From the NCBI GenBank assembly GCA_964607515.1, contig CAZSKU010000028.1:1-33618 (forward strand): 33,618 nt of DNA, in the 5' to 3' direction. The DNA comes from UBA6080 sp964607515. Its GTDB lineage: Bacteria > Fermentibacterota > Fermentibacteria > Fermentibacterales > JCC-6. Made by a program: the position numbers and the translations under genes. Position 1 is the stretch's first letter, and each line of letters starts with the position of its first letter. Shown one piece after another: positions 9,701 to 16,482 of this stretch. Below the pieces are notes generated by a model. That model saw nothing but the letters and a program-made list of their open reading frames with translations, searched no databases and was not told the DNA's origin.

Positions 9701-9830
9701 CGCCTCCAACCACAGCGAAAGCCCCGGAGGGCGCCGCCCACAGGGAGTCCGGCAGGGGAAAGAAACCGGATCCGTCGCTTGTGAGGGTGATGGACGCCCC
9801 GGAGAGCAGAAGGAGCGGAAGAAACGTCAA
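6723..9830 (-). CDS. Very large secreted/outer-membrane beta-rich protein with SprA-like signatures
   Basis: About 1035 aa, starting from a TTG at 9830 that overlaps the stop of the previous gene (TTGA) and gives the leader LTFLPLLLLSGASITLT. Upstream in-frame starts would overlap the previous gene too far and lack a signal sequence. Residues ~257-285 read RVYLDGVLMQRG then DYTVDYPAGSLTF. Residues ~741-772 contain YTWVGEGNGDYSYD and EYYPDPGGEYLRS. I recall similar segments from SprA/Sov-type giant outer-membrane proteins of type IX secretion and from large envelope proteins of FCB candidate phyla. The second half alternates aromatic and polar residues like a long beta-barrel and ends VTF, a typical barrel C-terminus. 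At ~1035 aa it is far shorter than SprA (over 2000 aa). A translocon or barrel role is inference; no family can be assigned with certainty. Confidence 0.6.
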   Translation of the reverse strand: MTFLPLLLLSGASITLTSDGSGFFPLPDSLWAAPSGAFAVVGGDTLNAFNSASGALVGLRVEPSPPAGVQVTLVFDTLPLNFPHTARLRLEPLARIPMGAGSSYIPSPAGEGLYISGVKRLGVSLGTDGGLVQGTRISLDGMLSPGVRVSGAITDESLPLGSASSEALSELDRVNLLVEGESWSAELGDMEREVSGGPLSPVSYRRSVSGAAGTLDPGEWLSLGGGYGVTGARRYNSVFLTQEGVQGPYSFAPSGVAPGSERVYLDGVLMQRGSGADYTVDYPAGSLTFSPARLIRRDQRVEVSCYREGDGFRRGMASGEVLARGGWLTVLSRFFREGDDTGSPLGFVMSPEAEEVLRNAGENPGDAWLDGASYVGEGEGSYSLDSLGRFVFEGPGGGDWTVTFQRPPAPLEGDYVYDSVIGGFLWAGEGRGTHLPRKYIDIPAMRELGGATLSGRTGTFSGQVSGYLSRRRGNLFNPDQTTREGTYFSSGAALEPWESGPVVFARGRLVSEGFTFPDESDPDSTLSRWLLPPGYSGNDSYGETGLESERAALTFGKRYLESGGSVENARARSEMNPGPWTLKLTAGAGRRTGAPELADGNRLSGGSSLEYRAGVFTPFLDLESFRESWADSLDGFMHRGEIGTLTGLGPWNLRVYTGGVLDRRGGEGLPDRVARAGFSGDGAGAGWSAGYSYNHSTSWFAGGGQSRADAILGEVFLNGSGWWANANYTAGGYLGKSVEVIYTWVGEGNGDYSYDPETGEYYPDPGGEYLRSFQSGEGEEKVLESRLKSAGSLRLEGGGMDASVTLAAQDPEDRWKTFLLAGAFDAGSPGEWTLTGTPWLSWEEGVLRRLTLRLFSTELRENLSGSGLRSSRERSAGLTPLLRPAPVLELELSGRLFLKEQNLYGPRRIIGTRISVDPRYIPSPGFTGGLEIFAENRRERNYPLDVTSYGLRPHLSLNTRGWSVSAGYAVSRIDGEGDLPSWFFDGAGRGYTLEGSLNAGKNLGRWFRLNLFFRGRRPAGGEWTRTGGLEGTVTF

Positions 9831-10522
9831 TCCAGCACCACGGGCGGCCAGGGCCCGCCCCACAGAACCACCGTCTTGCCGTCCGGAGAGGAGGAGACCC
9901 GGTTGTGCGCCACCCCCGTGGCCAGGGTGTCGTCGCCGGCCCGGAAGAGAACGGAATCCCTCAGGATAAGGGCTGAGCCTCCGGAAAGACATCCGGAACC
10001 GAGGTCGCTGAGGGTGACCGGCTCGGAGCCCTCCGACAGCAGCCTGACCCCACCCCCGGCCAGGAGCCCGGTTCCCCGCTGAAAGCAGAGCACAGCGTCC
10101 GGCGGAACATCCCTGGACAGCACCAGTCCCTGGATGTCCACCACCAGCCCCCGCTCGGTGTCAACGTACCACAGGGACAACCCGGACAGGGCCAGGTCGC
10201 CGGGGGTTCCCCGGACCACGGTGACCGCCGCCGGTTCCATGAACCGGTCGAAGAGGGTCACCGTTCCCATGGCCGCGTCGGAGACCAGCACCCCTCCGGC
10301 GCCGTCCAGGAAGAGACCCGCGGGCCGGAAGACTCCCTGGAGGAAGAACCTCTCCGGGGTTCCGTCCGCCGGAACCCTGAACAGCTCGCTCCTCCCCGCG
10401 GGCAGCACCCACACGGTGCCGTCCGGGGAGACTTCCAGATCGGTGTAGTCCCCTGCGGGGAAAATGTGAAGCAGCAGGAATAGAAGGCTAGCGGACCACG
10501 GCGAAACGGCCGGACTCCACAT
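9827..10522 (-). CDS. Small secreted beta-propeller-like (NHL/SMP-30-like) protein
   Basis: About 231 aa. A hydrophobic segment near the N-terminus (SASLLFLLLHIFPAG) is followed by repeated strand motifs such as YTDLEVSPDGTVWVLP, GLFLDGAGGVLVSD and VSSSPDGKTVVLWGG, which read like NHL or SMP-30 propeller blades. With so few blades it may be an incomplete propeller. ATG 10522 is preferred, with GGGG 5 bp upstream, and gives a 35-bp overlap with the peptidase gene before it; no start between the two fits better. The stop overlaps the TTG start of the next gene. No catalytic residues are recognised. As a middle member of the envelope operon it is most likely an exported accessory or scaffold protein, but its function is unknown. 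Confidence 0.6.
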   Translation of the reverse strand: MWSPAVSPWSASLLFLLLHIFPAGDYTDLEVSPDGTVWVLPAGRSELFRVPADGTPERFFLQGVFRPAGLFLDGAGGVLVSDAAMGTVTLFDRFMEPAAVTVVRGTPGDLALSGLSLWYVDTERGLVVDIQGLVLSRDVPPDAVLCFQRGTGLLAGGGVRLLSEGSEPVTLSDLGSGCLSGGSALILRDSVLFRAGDDTLATGVAHNRVSSSPDGKTVVLWGGPWPPVVLD

Positions 10523-12107
10523 GACCACCCCGGGCCAGCCGGAAGAAGTAGATCCCCGACGCCAAATCCCCGGCGCCCGTATAGACCAGAACCCTTTCTC
10601 CGGGCTGCTGAAAACCGAAGTCCTCGGTGTCCACCAGGGTTCCGGTCTGGTCGAAAACCGCCAGGCTAACGGATTCGCCCGATGATACGAACTGTAGGTA
10701 GAGGTCTCCCAGGCAGGGGTTGGGATACACCGCCAGCCCCGTTCCCACGGTGCCCGCGGAGGCGGTAACGGTGAGGCCGGCGAAGGCGTTGTTCAGCAGT
10801 ACCAGAGTGCCGGGCCGGTCCAGGGGGACCGCCACCTCGCCGGTCTCCCCCACGTTGACCGGCAGCAGGTCTTCATCGGTTAGAAGGAACGCTTCCATGT
10901 TCCCTATGCCCGACGCCCCTATTCTCAGGCTTCCGGAGAGCCCCGGTTCGATTCGGTAGTACTGCCCCTGATAGGAGCCCATTTCCCCCCCTGATCCCTC
11001 CCACGGGATTTCCTCGATGATCCCGGTCCAGTCCAGCCCGGGCCGGTTGCCCGGGGAGACCGTGTCGTAGTCAGCCACGGCGAACCCCTGAAAACCGTAA
11101 CCCAGCCGGGAGTCGTCTATGAAGCACGAGAGCATCCAGTCCCGAAGGATGTCTTCAAGGTCAACGGATTGACCGGTGGCGGCCAGGATGGACTCCTCCA
11201 CGTTCTGGACTCCCCGGGAGCCGATCCGCATGGAGTTCCAGATGAAGTCCCGGCCGCCGTAGTTTTCCATCAGGTAAGAGAAGAATAGGTAACCCGCCCC
11301 GTAGCCGGCCACGTAACGGATGTCCGAAAAGTCGTAGCTGGTCCAGTTTATGGGGGTCACTCCGCCGGTCTCCAGGAATGTCTCCACCTGGAAAGCCGGG
11401 TAGCCGCACACATAGGGCCCAGCCTGGGCCTGGTTCTCGGAGATCCAGAGATCCTGGGAGCTGAAGGGGGCCAGGCCCCACTGGATGAGATGGACCGTTT
11501 CATGGCTGGCCACGTAGGAAGCGTCGGACATGATGCCCGGGTAGCAGTCAATGTAGAGCATCTCAACCTCGTTGGAGTGCCCTCCGTAGTACAGCCGGGC
11601 CTCCCACTCGGTAAACTGGTTGTAGGGTGAGAAATAGCCGGCGATGTACGCCGGGCTGGAGACCGGGTCCCAGCCGTCGGGTATGTCCAGAACCAGGAAG
11701 TACATGCGGGGGTCCCGGTCTATCTCGTCGGGAATCGGTCCGAAGTTCCCCTCCAGACCGGCAACTATTCCTTCAGGGCCCTCCAGGGCCGCCAGAAGAC
11801 TGTCCACCCCGTCCTGGTCGAAGCTGGTCTGCCACTGGGTGTCCTCCACGAAGATGTAGGTCTTCTCACCCACCGCCCGGCACGTGGCCCCGGTAAGGTA
11901 GAAGGTGGCGTACTCCCCGGTGAGATTCTGGGCCCAGAAGTTGACCCTGTCTCCCACCTGCGCACCCCCGGACAGGGCCAGGGCCCCGGTGGGCGCCCAC
12001 GAAGGGTCGTGCCTGGCATCCATCCGGAGCACCTCCGGATAACGGAAGGTCCCCCCCACGGGCATCGGCCTGGAGGCCATCAGAAGGGACACGAGCAGCG
12101 GCAGCAT
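10488..12107 (-). CDS. Secreted zinc metallopeptidase (HExxH, M30/M6-like) with C-terminal sorting domain
   Basis: A 539-aa protein starting at ATG 12107, which shares one base with the stop of the previous gene (TGATG). The leader is MLPLLVSLLMASRP. The zinc motif is HETVH at 202-206, followed about 16 residues later by WISENQAQ, whose glutamate is a candidate third ligand as in gluzincins. The upstream beta-rich domain (FWAQNLTGEYATFYLTGA) and overall plan resemble M30 (hyicolysin-like) and M6-like secreted peptidases, but the exact family is unclear. The last ~85 residues form a Por-type C-terminal domain: VYPNPCLGDLYLQF, a VFDQTGTLV strand, GIYFFRLARGG and a final RFAVVR. That predicts export and surface attachment through the PorU/PorV-like proteins encoded at the head of the same operon. 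Confidence 0.78.
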   Translation of the reverse strand: MLPLLVSLLMASRPMPVGGTFRYPEVLRMDARHDPSWAPTGALALSGGAQVGDRVNFWAQNLTGEYATFYLTGATCRAVGEKTYIFVEDTQWQTSFDQDGVDSLLAALEGPEGIVAGLEGNFGPIPDEIDRDPRMYFLVLDIPDGWDPVSSPAYIAGYFSPYNQFTEWEARLYYGGHSNEVEMLYIDCYPGIMSDASYVASHETVHLIQWGLAPFSSQDLWISENQAQAGPYVCGYPAFQVETFLETGGVTPINWTSYDFSDIRYVAGYGAGYLFFSYLMENYGGRDFIWNSMRIGSRGVQNVEESILAATGQSVDLEDILRDWMLSCFIDDSRLGYGFQGFAVADYDTVSPGNRPGLDWTGIIEEIPWEGSGGEMGSYQGQYYRIEPGLSGSLRIGASGIGNMEAFLLTDEDLLPVNVGETGEVAVPLDRPGTLVLLNNAFAGLTVTASAGTVGTGLAVYPNPCLGDLYLQFVSSGESVSLAVFDQTGTLVDTEDFGFQQPGERVLVYTGAGDLASGIYFFRLARGGHVESGRFAVVR

Positions 12108-12754
12108 CAGAACCTTGCCCCCACGGTGAAGAGCACCGACGAATAGTCGGAAGATTCGGGGAAGGTGATCTCCGTATAGACCCCGGGTTGCGCCGGGTCC
12201 AGCAGGGCGGCGTCTATGGCGCTCACCACCCGGTTCACCACGGCGAACATGGCAATGTAGGTTGTGCGCCGGTACCATTCCCGGCTGTCCCGCAGGGCGT
12301 CACGGTAGGCCAGGCGTTCTGCCTCGCCGCTCCAGTTCCATCCTGATTCCCCTGACACCGAATTCTGCTGATAGTACTCCTGCTGAGCCTCGGGGTCGTC
12401 CGGGTAATAGTACCGGGCCAGTTGCCGGATGTAGGCGTTGTAGTCGTCGCTGCTCATGAAAGAGCCCACGTCGTCCTGAAAATCCCTGTCGCTTCCGGAA
12501 ACGTCCACCCCCGCCTTCTGCAGGGCCAGCATACGGAAGTTGTCCCGCTCCCAGGTGGCCTCCAGGTAGGAAAGCCCCGCTCCGAGCCAGGTGGCCGCCT
12601 CCACCCCCATGAACACCATGCTCCTGGTCTTGTATCCCAGGTGGCCCTGCCCCCATCCCGGCAACAGCATGGACCTGGCCATGGCCCCCCGGTCGGCGCC
12701 TGCCAGGGCGAAGCAGGTCAGAACCGCCGCCGCGAAGATCCTCATTCGCCCCAC
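12107..12754 (-). CDS. DUF5683-like membrane protein
   Basis: About 215 aa. A short signal-like or membrane segment (MRIFAAAVLTCFALAGA) is followed by SMLLPGWGQGHLGYKTRSMVF-type sequence, the PGWGQ-containing start of DUF5683-like proteins that are common in FCB bacteria. A hydrophobic helix, a charged helical region with many Tyr/Gln, and a second hydrophobic helix (YIAMFAVVNRVVSAIDAALL) come next. The C-terminus is beta-like and ends VGARF. The start could be GTG 12760, GTG 12754 or ATG 12745; I chose 12754 because GAGG lies 5 bp upstream. Function is unknown; proteins of this type sit in the envelope. It is placed between two exported CTD proteins with almost no spacing, so it is part of the same transcript. 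Confidence 0.68.
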   Translation of the reverse strand: MGRMRIFAAAVLTCFALAGADRGAMARSMLLPGWGQGHLGYKTRSMVFMGVEAATWLGAGLSYLEATWERDNFRMLALQKAGVDVSGSDRDFQDDVGSFMSSDDYNAYIRQLARYYYPDDPEAQQEYYQQNSVSGESGWNWSGEAERLAYRDALRDSREWYRRTTYIAMFAVVNRVVSAIDAALLDPAQPGVYTEITFPESSDYSSVLFTVGARF

Positions 12755-12761
12755 AGACACC

Positions 12762-15476
12762 TCAATTCACAACCGCGGCGTGGAAAAGGGCCTCGAGGGA
12801 CTCCCCCGGGACCTCCACCCTCAGACAGACATAGTAAAGACCCGGGGAAAGCCTGGAGGTGTCCCAGGGAACCTCCCATGGGGACCCCCCCGGGGCCTCC
12901 CCCCTGAAGAGCCCCACCAGGTCGCCGGCCACGTTGAAGATCCTGACGGTGTAGGTGCAGTCGTCGGGCGGGGTGAACCGGACGAAACCGGAGCCCCCGG
13001 TCACCGGGTTCGGCCACACGAAGAAGCCTCCGGAATCCAGTTCTCCAGGACCCGTAGTCTGGGGAAGGTCCCGTGGCCACCAGCAGCCCTCGCCGCCCCG
13101 GTCCATCCCGGTATGCCACCCCTGGGGTTCAAGGGTCACCGGCCATCCGCTGATCCAACCGTTCCCCGAGACCCCCATGAGCCGGTACTGCTCCTCCCCC
13201 TGGAACCGCCAGAGGATCGGTCTTCCCCGGGGTCCGTCCCCAAGGGACCAGAGTGACCCCTCCACCTCTTCACCGCCGGAACTCCAAACACCGGTTCTGC
13301 CGTCCCTCAGGGACAGGGCTGCGAACCCGGAACCTCCGGCCCCGGTGTTGAACCTGTCGGAGGATTCCACCAGGGAGTCTGTGGGAGTCGTCATGGGCCA
13401 GTCCGCCAGGAAGGTTCCGCTGGCTGTGAACGCGGCGGCCCCGGTGGAGGTTTCCACCACGAGCTCCAGGAAGCCGTTTCCGTCAAGGTCCGCCGGGAAA
13501 AGCCCTCCCAGAACGGACCCGGGCACCTCCGCGGGGAATCCGGGTTCGATGCCGCCCTCCATGTCGTAACACCAGAGGAAGCCCCGGCTGGTGACGGCTA
13601 TCTCCACCTCGCCGTCCCGGTCGAAGTCCGAGGAAACCGGCAAAGAGATGTCTCCCCCGCCCGGGTGAACCGGCCCTCCGGTGAAAAGGGCCCTTCCCTG
13701 GAGGTCGTAACAGGAAAGGCTTCCGTCCGAAGTGGTCACGGCGATTCCGGGCATTTCCGGATCGGGCGCCACGCAAATCCCGAGCACGGGATACACGAAT
13801 CGGCGGGGCCAGCCCTGAATCGTCTCCCCCTCGGGCCCCCAAAGGCATACGCTGTCGCCGGACACCGCAGCCGCCAGCCCGAGATCCCGGGAGAAAAGAA
13901 CCTGGGAGGGCTCGGAGGAGGTCTTCACAGGCCATCCCGGAGCCTCCTGCCCCCATTCCGGCGTGAGCATGTGGACGTAGCCGTTCCTGTCGCCGGTCAA
14001 CAGGTATTCAACACCGTCCAGCACCGCCACCGCGGGAGGGGTGGAGAGGAAGGTCCCGAATCCGCCAAGGGATTCTCCGGAGGAGGAGTAGAGTTCCATC
14101 CTTCCGCTTTCCCTCAGTGCGACGATGACTTCGCCGAGCCCCGGCGCGTTCCACACGGTGAGGCCGCCTCCGGGAGCCCTGTCGGTCACGGGCCAGCCCT
14201 CCGCCTCCTCCCGGGATACGGTGAATCCCATGGTGTTCCCGGAACTGGAAGTTACGTCAACCGTTACTCCGGTGCGTCCCCCCCAGGAGGCCGAGGTGGA
14301 GGGGGTGGTTTCGGGCCCCAGGAGCCAGGCGTAGCCGTCGCGCTTCCATGGGTCCCACTGGCTTCCCTCGCTGGTGTAGAAAGCGTCGTAGTAAGCCGAG
14401 TTGAAATCGGGAATTCCGTCGGCCTCCACCACCGAGACTCCCTGGTGGTCCGGGTCTGTGTTCACCGTGTTGGCGGCCACGTGGACGCCGAGCCTGGTCT
14501 CGTCCACGTGCCATATCAACACCCCGGACCCGGGAAGCCCGAAGTCCCGTTCGTCGGCCCCGCACAGGCCGTTCCCGTCCGGATCCCTCTGGCGGTTCTC
14601 GATGAGCAGGTACTCGGTGCCGGACAGGGGAACCCGGTACACCGTGTCACCGGGGGACACGGAGAAGCTTCCCTCCCAGACCTCCTGGACCTGTGCCCAT
14701 CCCAGGCGCTCCCGGGTGAAGGCGCCCGGGGCGGAAGGCCAGAAGCCGTACATTATCCACTGCCCGTAGCCCATTATGTCCCAGCCGCCTATGGCCACCT
14801 GTCCGGTGAAGGTGTTGTAGAGGTCCGGGGCTCCGAGCCGCCTCATCAGTTTGTGGCAGATGGTTCCAAGGACACCGAGCCCGTAACCGTCCTGGGTCTG
14901 GTGCTCCGGGACGATCATTCCCTCCTTAACCAGCACGCCGTCGTTGGTGGGGATTCCCGAGGCGAGCCAGGGATCCTCGGCGCTGATGTAGTACTGGAAG
15001 GTGTCGTAGTTGATGAACATGGAGCTGATATCCCAGGGGCTGTTTCCGGCCACGTCCGCCTCGAGCCCGGCTCCCGCGTGAACCACCATGACCGCGTCGA
15101 AGTCCGAGAAGTCCACGTCTTCGTCGGCGGCCTGCACCCCGTGGACAAGGATCCAGATGACCCCCAGGGGCCACCTGCCGGGGCCTCCGTACCATCCCAT
15201 CTGGTGTGGAAGACCATAGGCTCCGCCTGTCTCGGGGAACACCTCGAACTGGAACTCCTGCCTGCCGCCGCTGACGTCCAGGAAGTAAGAGGAAACCTGC
15301 TCTCCCATGTCCACGCTGTACTCACGGGCGTGTTCCTGCAAAAACAGGCCGTTCCCCGTGGTGGAATCGGTGTAGTCCTCCACGAACTCCACCCTGAGCA
15401 TGCATACCCGGGTGATTCCGTCGGCACCCGGCGGTTCCGGCGTGAAAGCCGGCAGCAGCAGGAGCAGGGGCAGCAA
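12762..15476 (-). CDS. Secreted M6-like pseudo-protease with propeller repeats and C-terminal sorting domain
   Basis: About 904 aa from a TTG at 15476, 2 bp after the PorV-like stop and preceded by AAGG; the leader is LLPLLLLLPAFTPEPPG. Residues ~20-450 align by eye with M6 (immune-inhibitor-A-like) peptidases: RVEFVEDYTDSTTG, SSYFLDVSGGRQ, LGAPDLYNTFTG, GWDIMGYGQW and GVLIWHVDETR. Where active members have HExxH, this one reads HKLMR (208-212), so both the catalytic Glu and the second His ligand are gone. The middle region carries FG-GAP/propeller-type repeats with GWPV and SDFDRDGEVEIAV motifs. The end is a Por-type sorting domain (FVWPNPVTGG, VRIFNVAGDLVG, GLYYVCLRVE). It is probably a surface binding or structural protein rather than an enzyme. 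Confidence 0.8.
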   Translation of the reverse strand: MLPLLLLLPAFTPEPPGADGITRVCMLRVEFVEDYTDSTTGNGLFLQEHAREYSVDMGEQVSSYFLDVSGGRQEFQFEVFPETGGAYGLPHQMGWYGGPGRWPLGVIWILVHGVQAADEDVDFSDFDAVMVVHAGAGLEADVAGNSPWDISSMFINYDTFQYYISAEDPWLASGIPTNDGVLVKEGMIVPEHQTQDGYGLGVLGTICHKLMRRLGAPDLYNTFTGQVAIGGWDIMGYGQWIMYGFWPSAPGAFTRERLGWAQVQEVWEGSFSVSPGDTVYRVPLSGTEYLLIENRQRDPDGNGLCGADERDFGLPGSGVLIWHVDETRLGVHVAANTVNTDPDHQGVSVVEADGIPDFNSAYYDAFYTSEGSQWDPWKRDGYAWLLGPETTPSTSASWGGRTGVTVDVTSSSGNTMGFTVSREEAEGWPVTDRAPGGGLTVWNAPGLGEVIVALRESGRMELYSSSGESLGGFGTFLSTPPAVAVLDGVEYLLTGDRNGYVHMLTPEWGQEAPGWPVKTSSEPSQVLFSRDLGLAAAVSGDSVCLWGPEGETIQGWPRRFVYPVLGICVAPDPEMPGIAVTTSDGSLSCYDLQGRALFTGGPVHPGGGDISLPVSSDFDRDGEVEIAVTSRGFLWCYDMEGGIEPGFPAEVPGSVLGGLFPADLDGNGFLELVVETSTGAAAFTASGTFLADWPMTTPTDSLVESSDRFNTGAGGSGFAALSLRDGRTGVWSSGGEEVEGSLWSLGDGPRGRPILWRFQGEEQYRLMGVSGNGWISGWPVTLEPQGWHTGMDRGGEGCWWPRDLPQTTGPGELDSGGFFVWPNPVTGGSGFVRFTPPDDCTYTVRIFNVAGDLVGLFRGEAPGGSPWEVPWDTSRLSPGLYYVCLRVEVPGESLEALFHAAVVN

Positions 15477-15478
15477 CC

Positions 15479-16468
15479 CTAGAACCTTACCGTGAGGGAG
15501 AATTTCTGATTGTACTTGCCGCTTCCCTGGAGTTCCTCCACAACGGGAATGAATGCCATGTCGAACTGAAATCCCTCCCACTGGAGGCCGGCGCCCCAGG
15601 TGAGCCCCTGACGGGTGCTGGCGCCTTCAGTATCGTGGGAGTAGCCGGCCCGGAGGGCGAGAAGATCGTAGTACCAGAGTTCCGCGCCGATTCCGTAGGT
15701 GTTCTCCTTGACTTCCTCTCCGATGTCGTCCTCGATGTCCACCAGGAGTTTGGAATAGTCGGAGGCCACCAGCAGCCGGAACACTTCGTTCTCCACGGGC
15801 CTCACCGCGACTCCCAGCCTGATCTCCCGGGGCAGCGGGTTGTTCTCGCTGTTGCCGCCGTAGCTCATGTTGGGGCCCAGGTTTGCCAGACAAGCGCCCA
15901 GAGACATGTCACCGATACCGAACTCGGGAACGTGGTACAGAACTCCGAAGTCCGCGGCGAAACTGGAGCCCTTGCCGTTGTCCTCGTAGTAGAGATGGTC
16001 GTATATGAACTTGAGGCTCATGCCTACCCCGAGCCCCTCGGCCACCTCGGTTCCGAAGCTGCCGGTGCCGCTTATGCCGTAGGAGTAGAAAGTCCCGATG
16101 GGTTCGGTGTATCCTTCGGGGATTTCCTGCTGCTCGCCCATGGACATGAAGGTGATGTTGCCGCCGATGCCGCCCCATCCCTCCAGGTGCTGGGCGTAGC
16201 CCAGGAACTCGAAGTACAGGTCGTCCGCCAGCTGGGGAAGCCACTTGGAGTGCTGAAGAGTCAGCTCCACCCCCTCGGGATCCACGAACGCCAGACCGGC
16301 CGGGTTCCAGTAGCTTGCGGTGGCGTCGTCGCTCACCGCAGTGAACACCTCCCCCATGCCGTTCGGCCTGGCGCCCGGGGTGATGTCCTTCCAGATCACA
16401 GCCGCCGTGGCACCCCAACCGGTTCCGGCGATCAGCAACGCCGCAGCCGCCCAGAGAAACTTGCGCAT
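15479..16468 (-). CDS. porV: PorV-like outer-membrane beta-barrel (type IX secretion shuttle)
   Basis: A 329-aa FadL-fold barrel. ATG 16468 is preferred over ATG 16486 because GGGAGG lies 5 bp upstream; it yields the signal peptide MRKFLWAAAALLIAGTGWGATA. The mature N-terminus has the PorV/PorQ pattern PGARPNGMGEVFTAVSDDATASYWNPAGLAF, and later segments (GVELTLQHSKWLPQLADDLYFEFLGYAQ) match the PorV strand pattern. It ends SLTVRF, a terminal aromatic typical of outer-membrane barrels. In Porphyromonas PorV carries CTD cargo from the translocon to PorU. Here the gene follows porU directly, the same order as in Bacteroidota. It is somewhat shorter than the Porphyromonas protein. A generic PorV/UPF0164-family barrel is the alternative, made less likely by the neighbour. 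Confidence 0.82.
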   Translation of the reverse strand: MRKFLWAAAALLIAGTGWGATAAVIWKDITPGARPNGMGEVFTAVSDDATASYWNPAGLAFVDPEGVELTLQHSKWLPQLADDLYFEFLGYAQHLEGWGGIGGNITFMSMGEQQEIPEGYTEPIGTFYSYGISGTGSFGTEVAEGLGVGMSLKFIYDHLYYEDNGKGSSFAADFGVLYHVPEFGIGDMSLGACLANLGPNMSYGGNSENNPLPREIRLGVAVRPVENEVFRLLVASDYSKLLVDIEDDIGEEVKENTYGIGAELWYYDLLALRAGYSHDTEGASTRQGLTWGAGLQWEGFQFDMAFIPVVEELQGSGKYNQKFSLTVRF

Positions 16469-16482
16469 CTCATCCTCCCGTT

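Noticed and set aside
13665..15482. Plus-strand 605-aa reading frame
   Set aside because: Shadow of the M6-like pseudo-protease gene, which has a signal peptide, domain motifs and a sorting domain.
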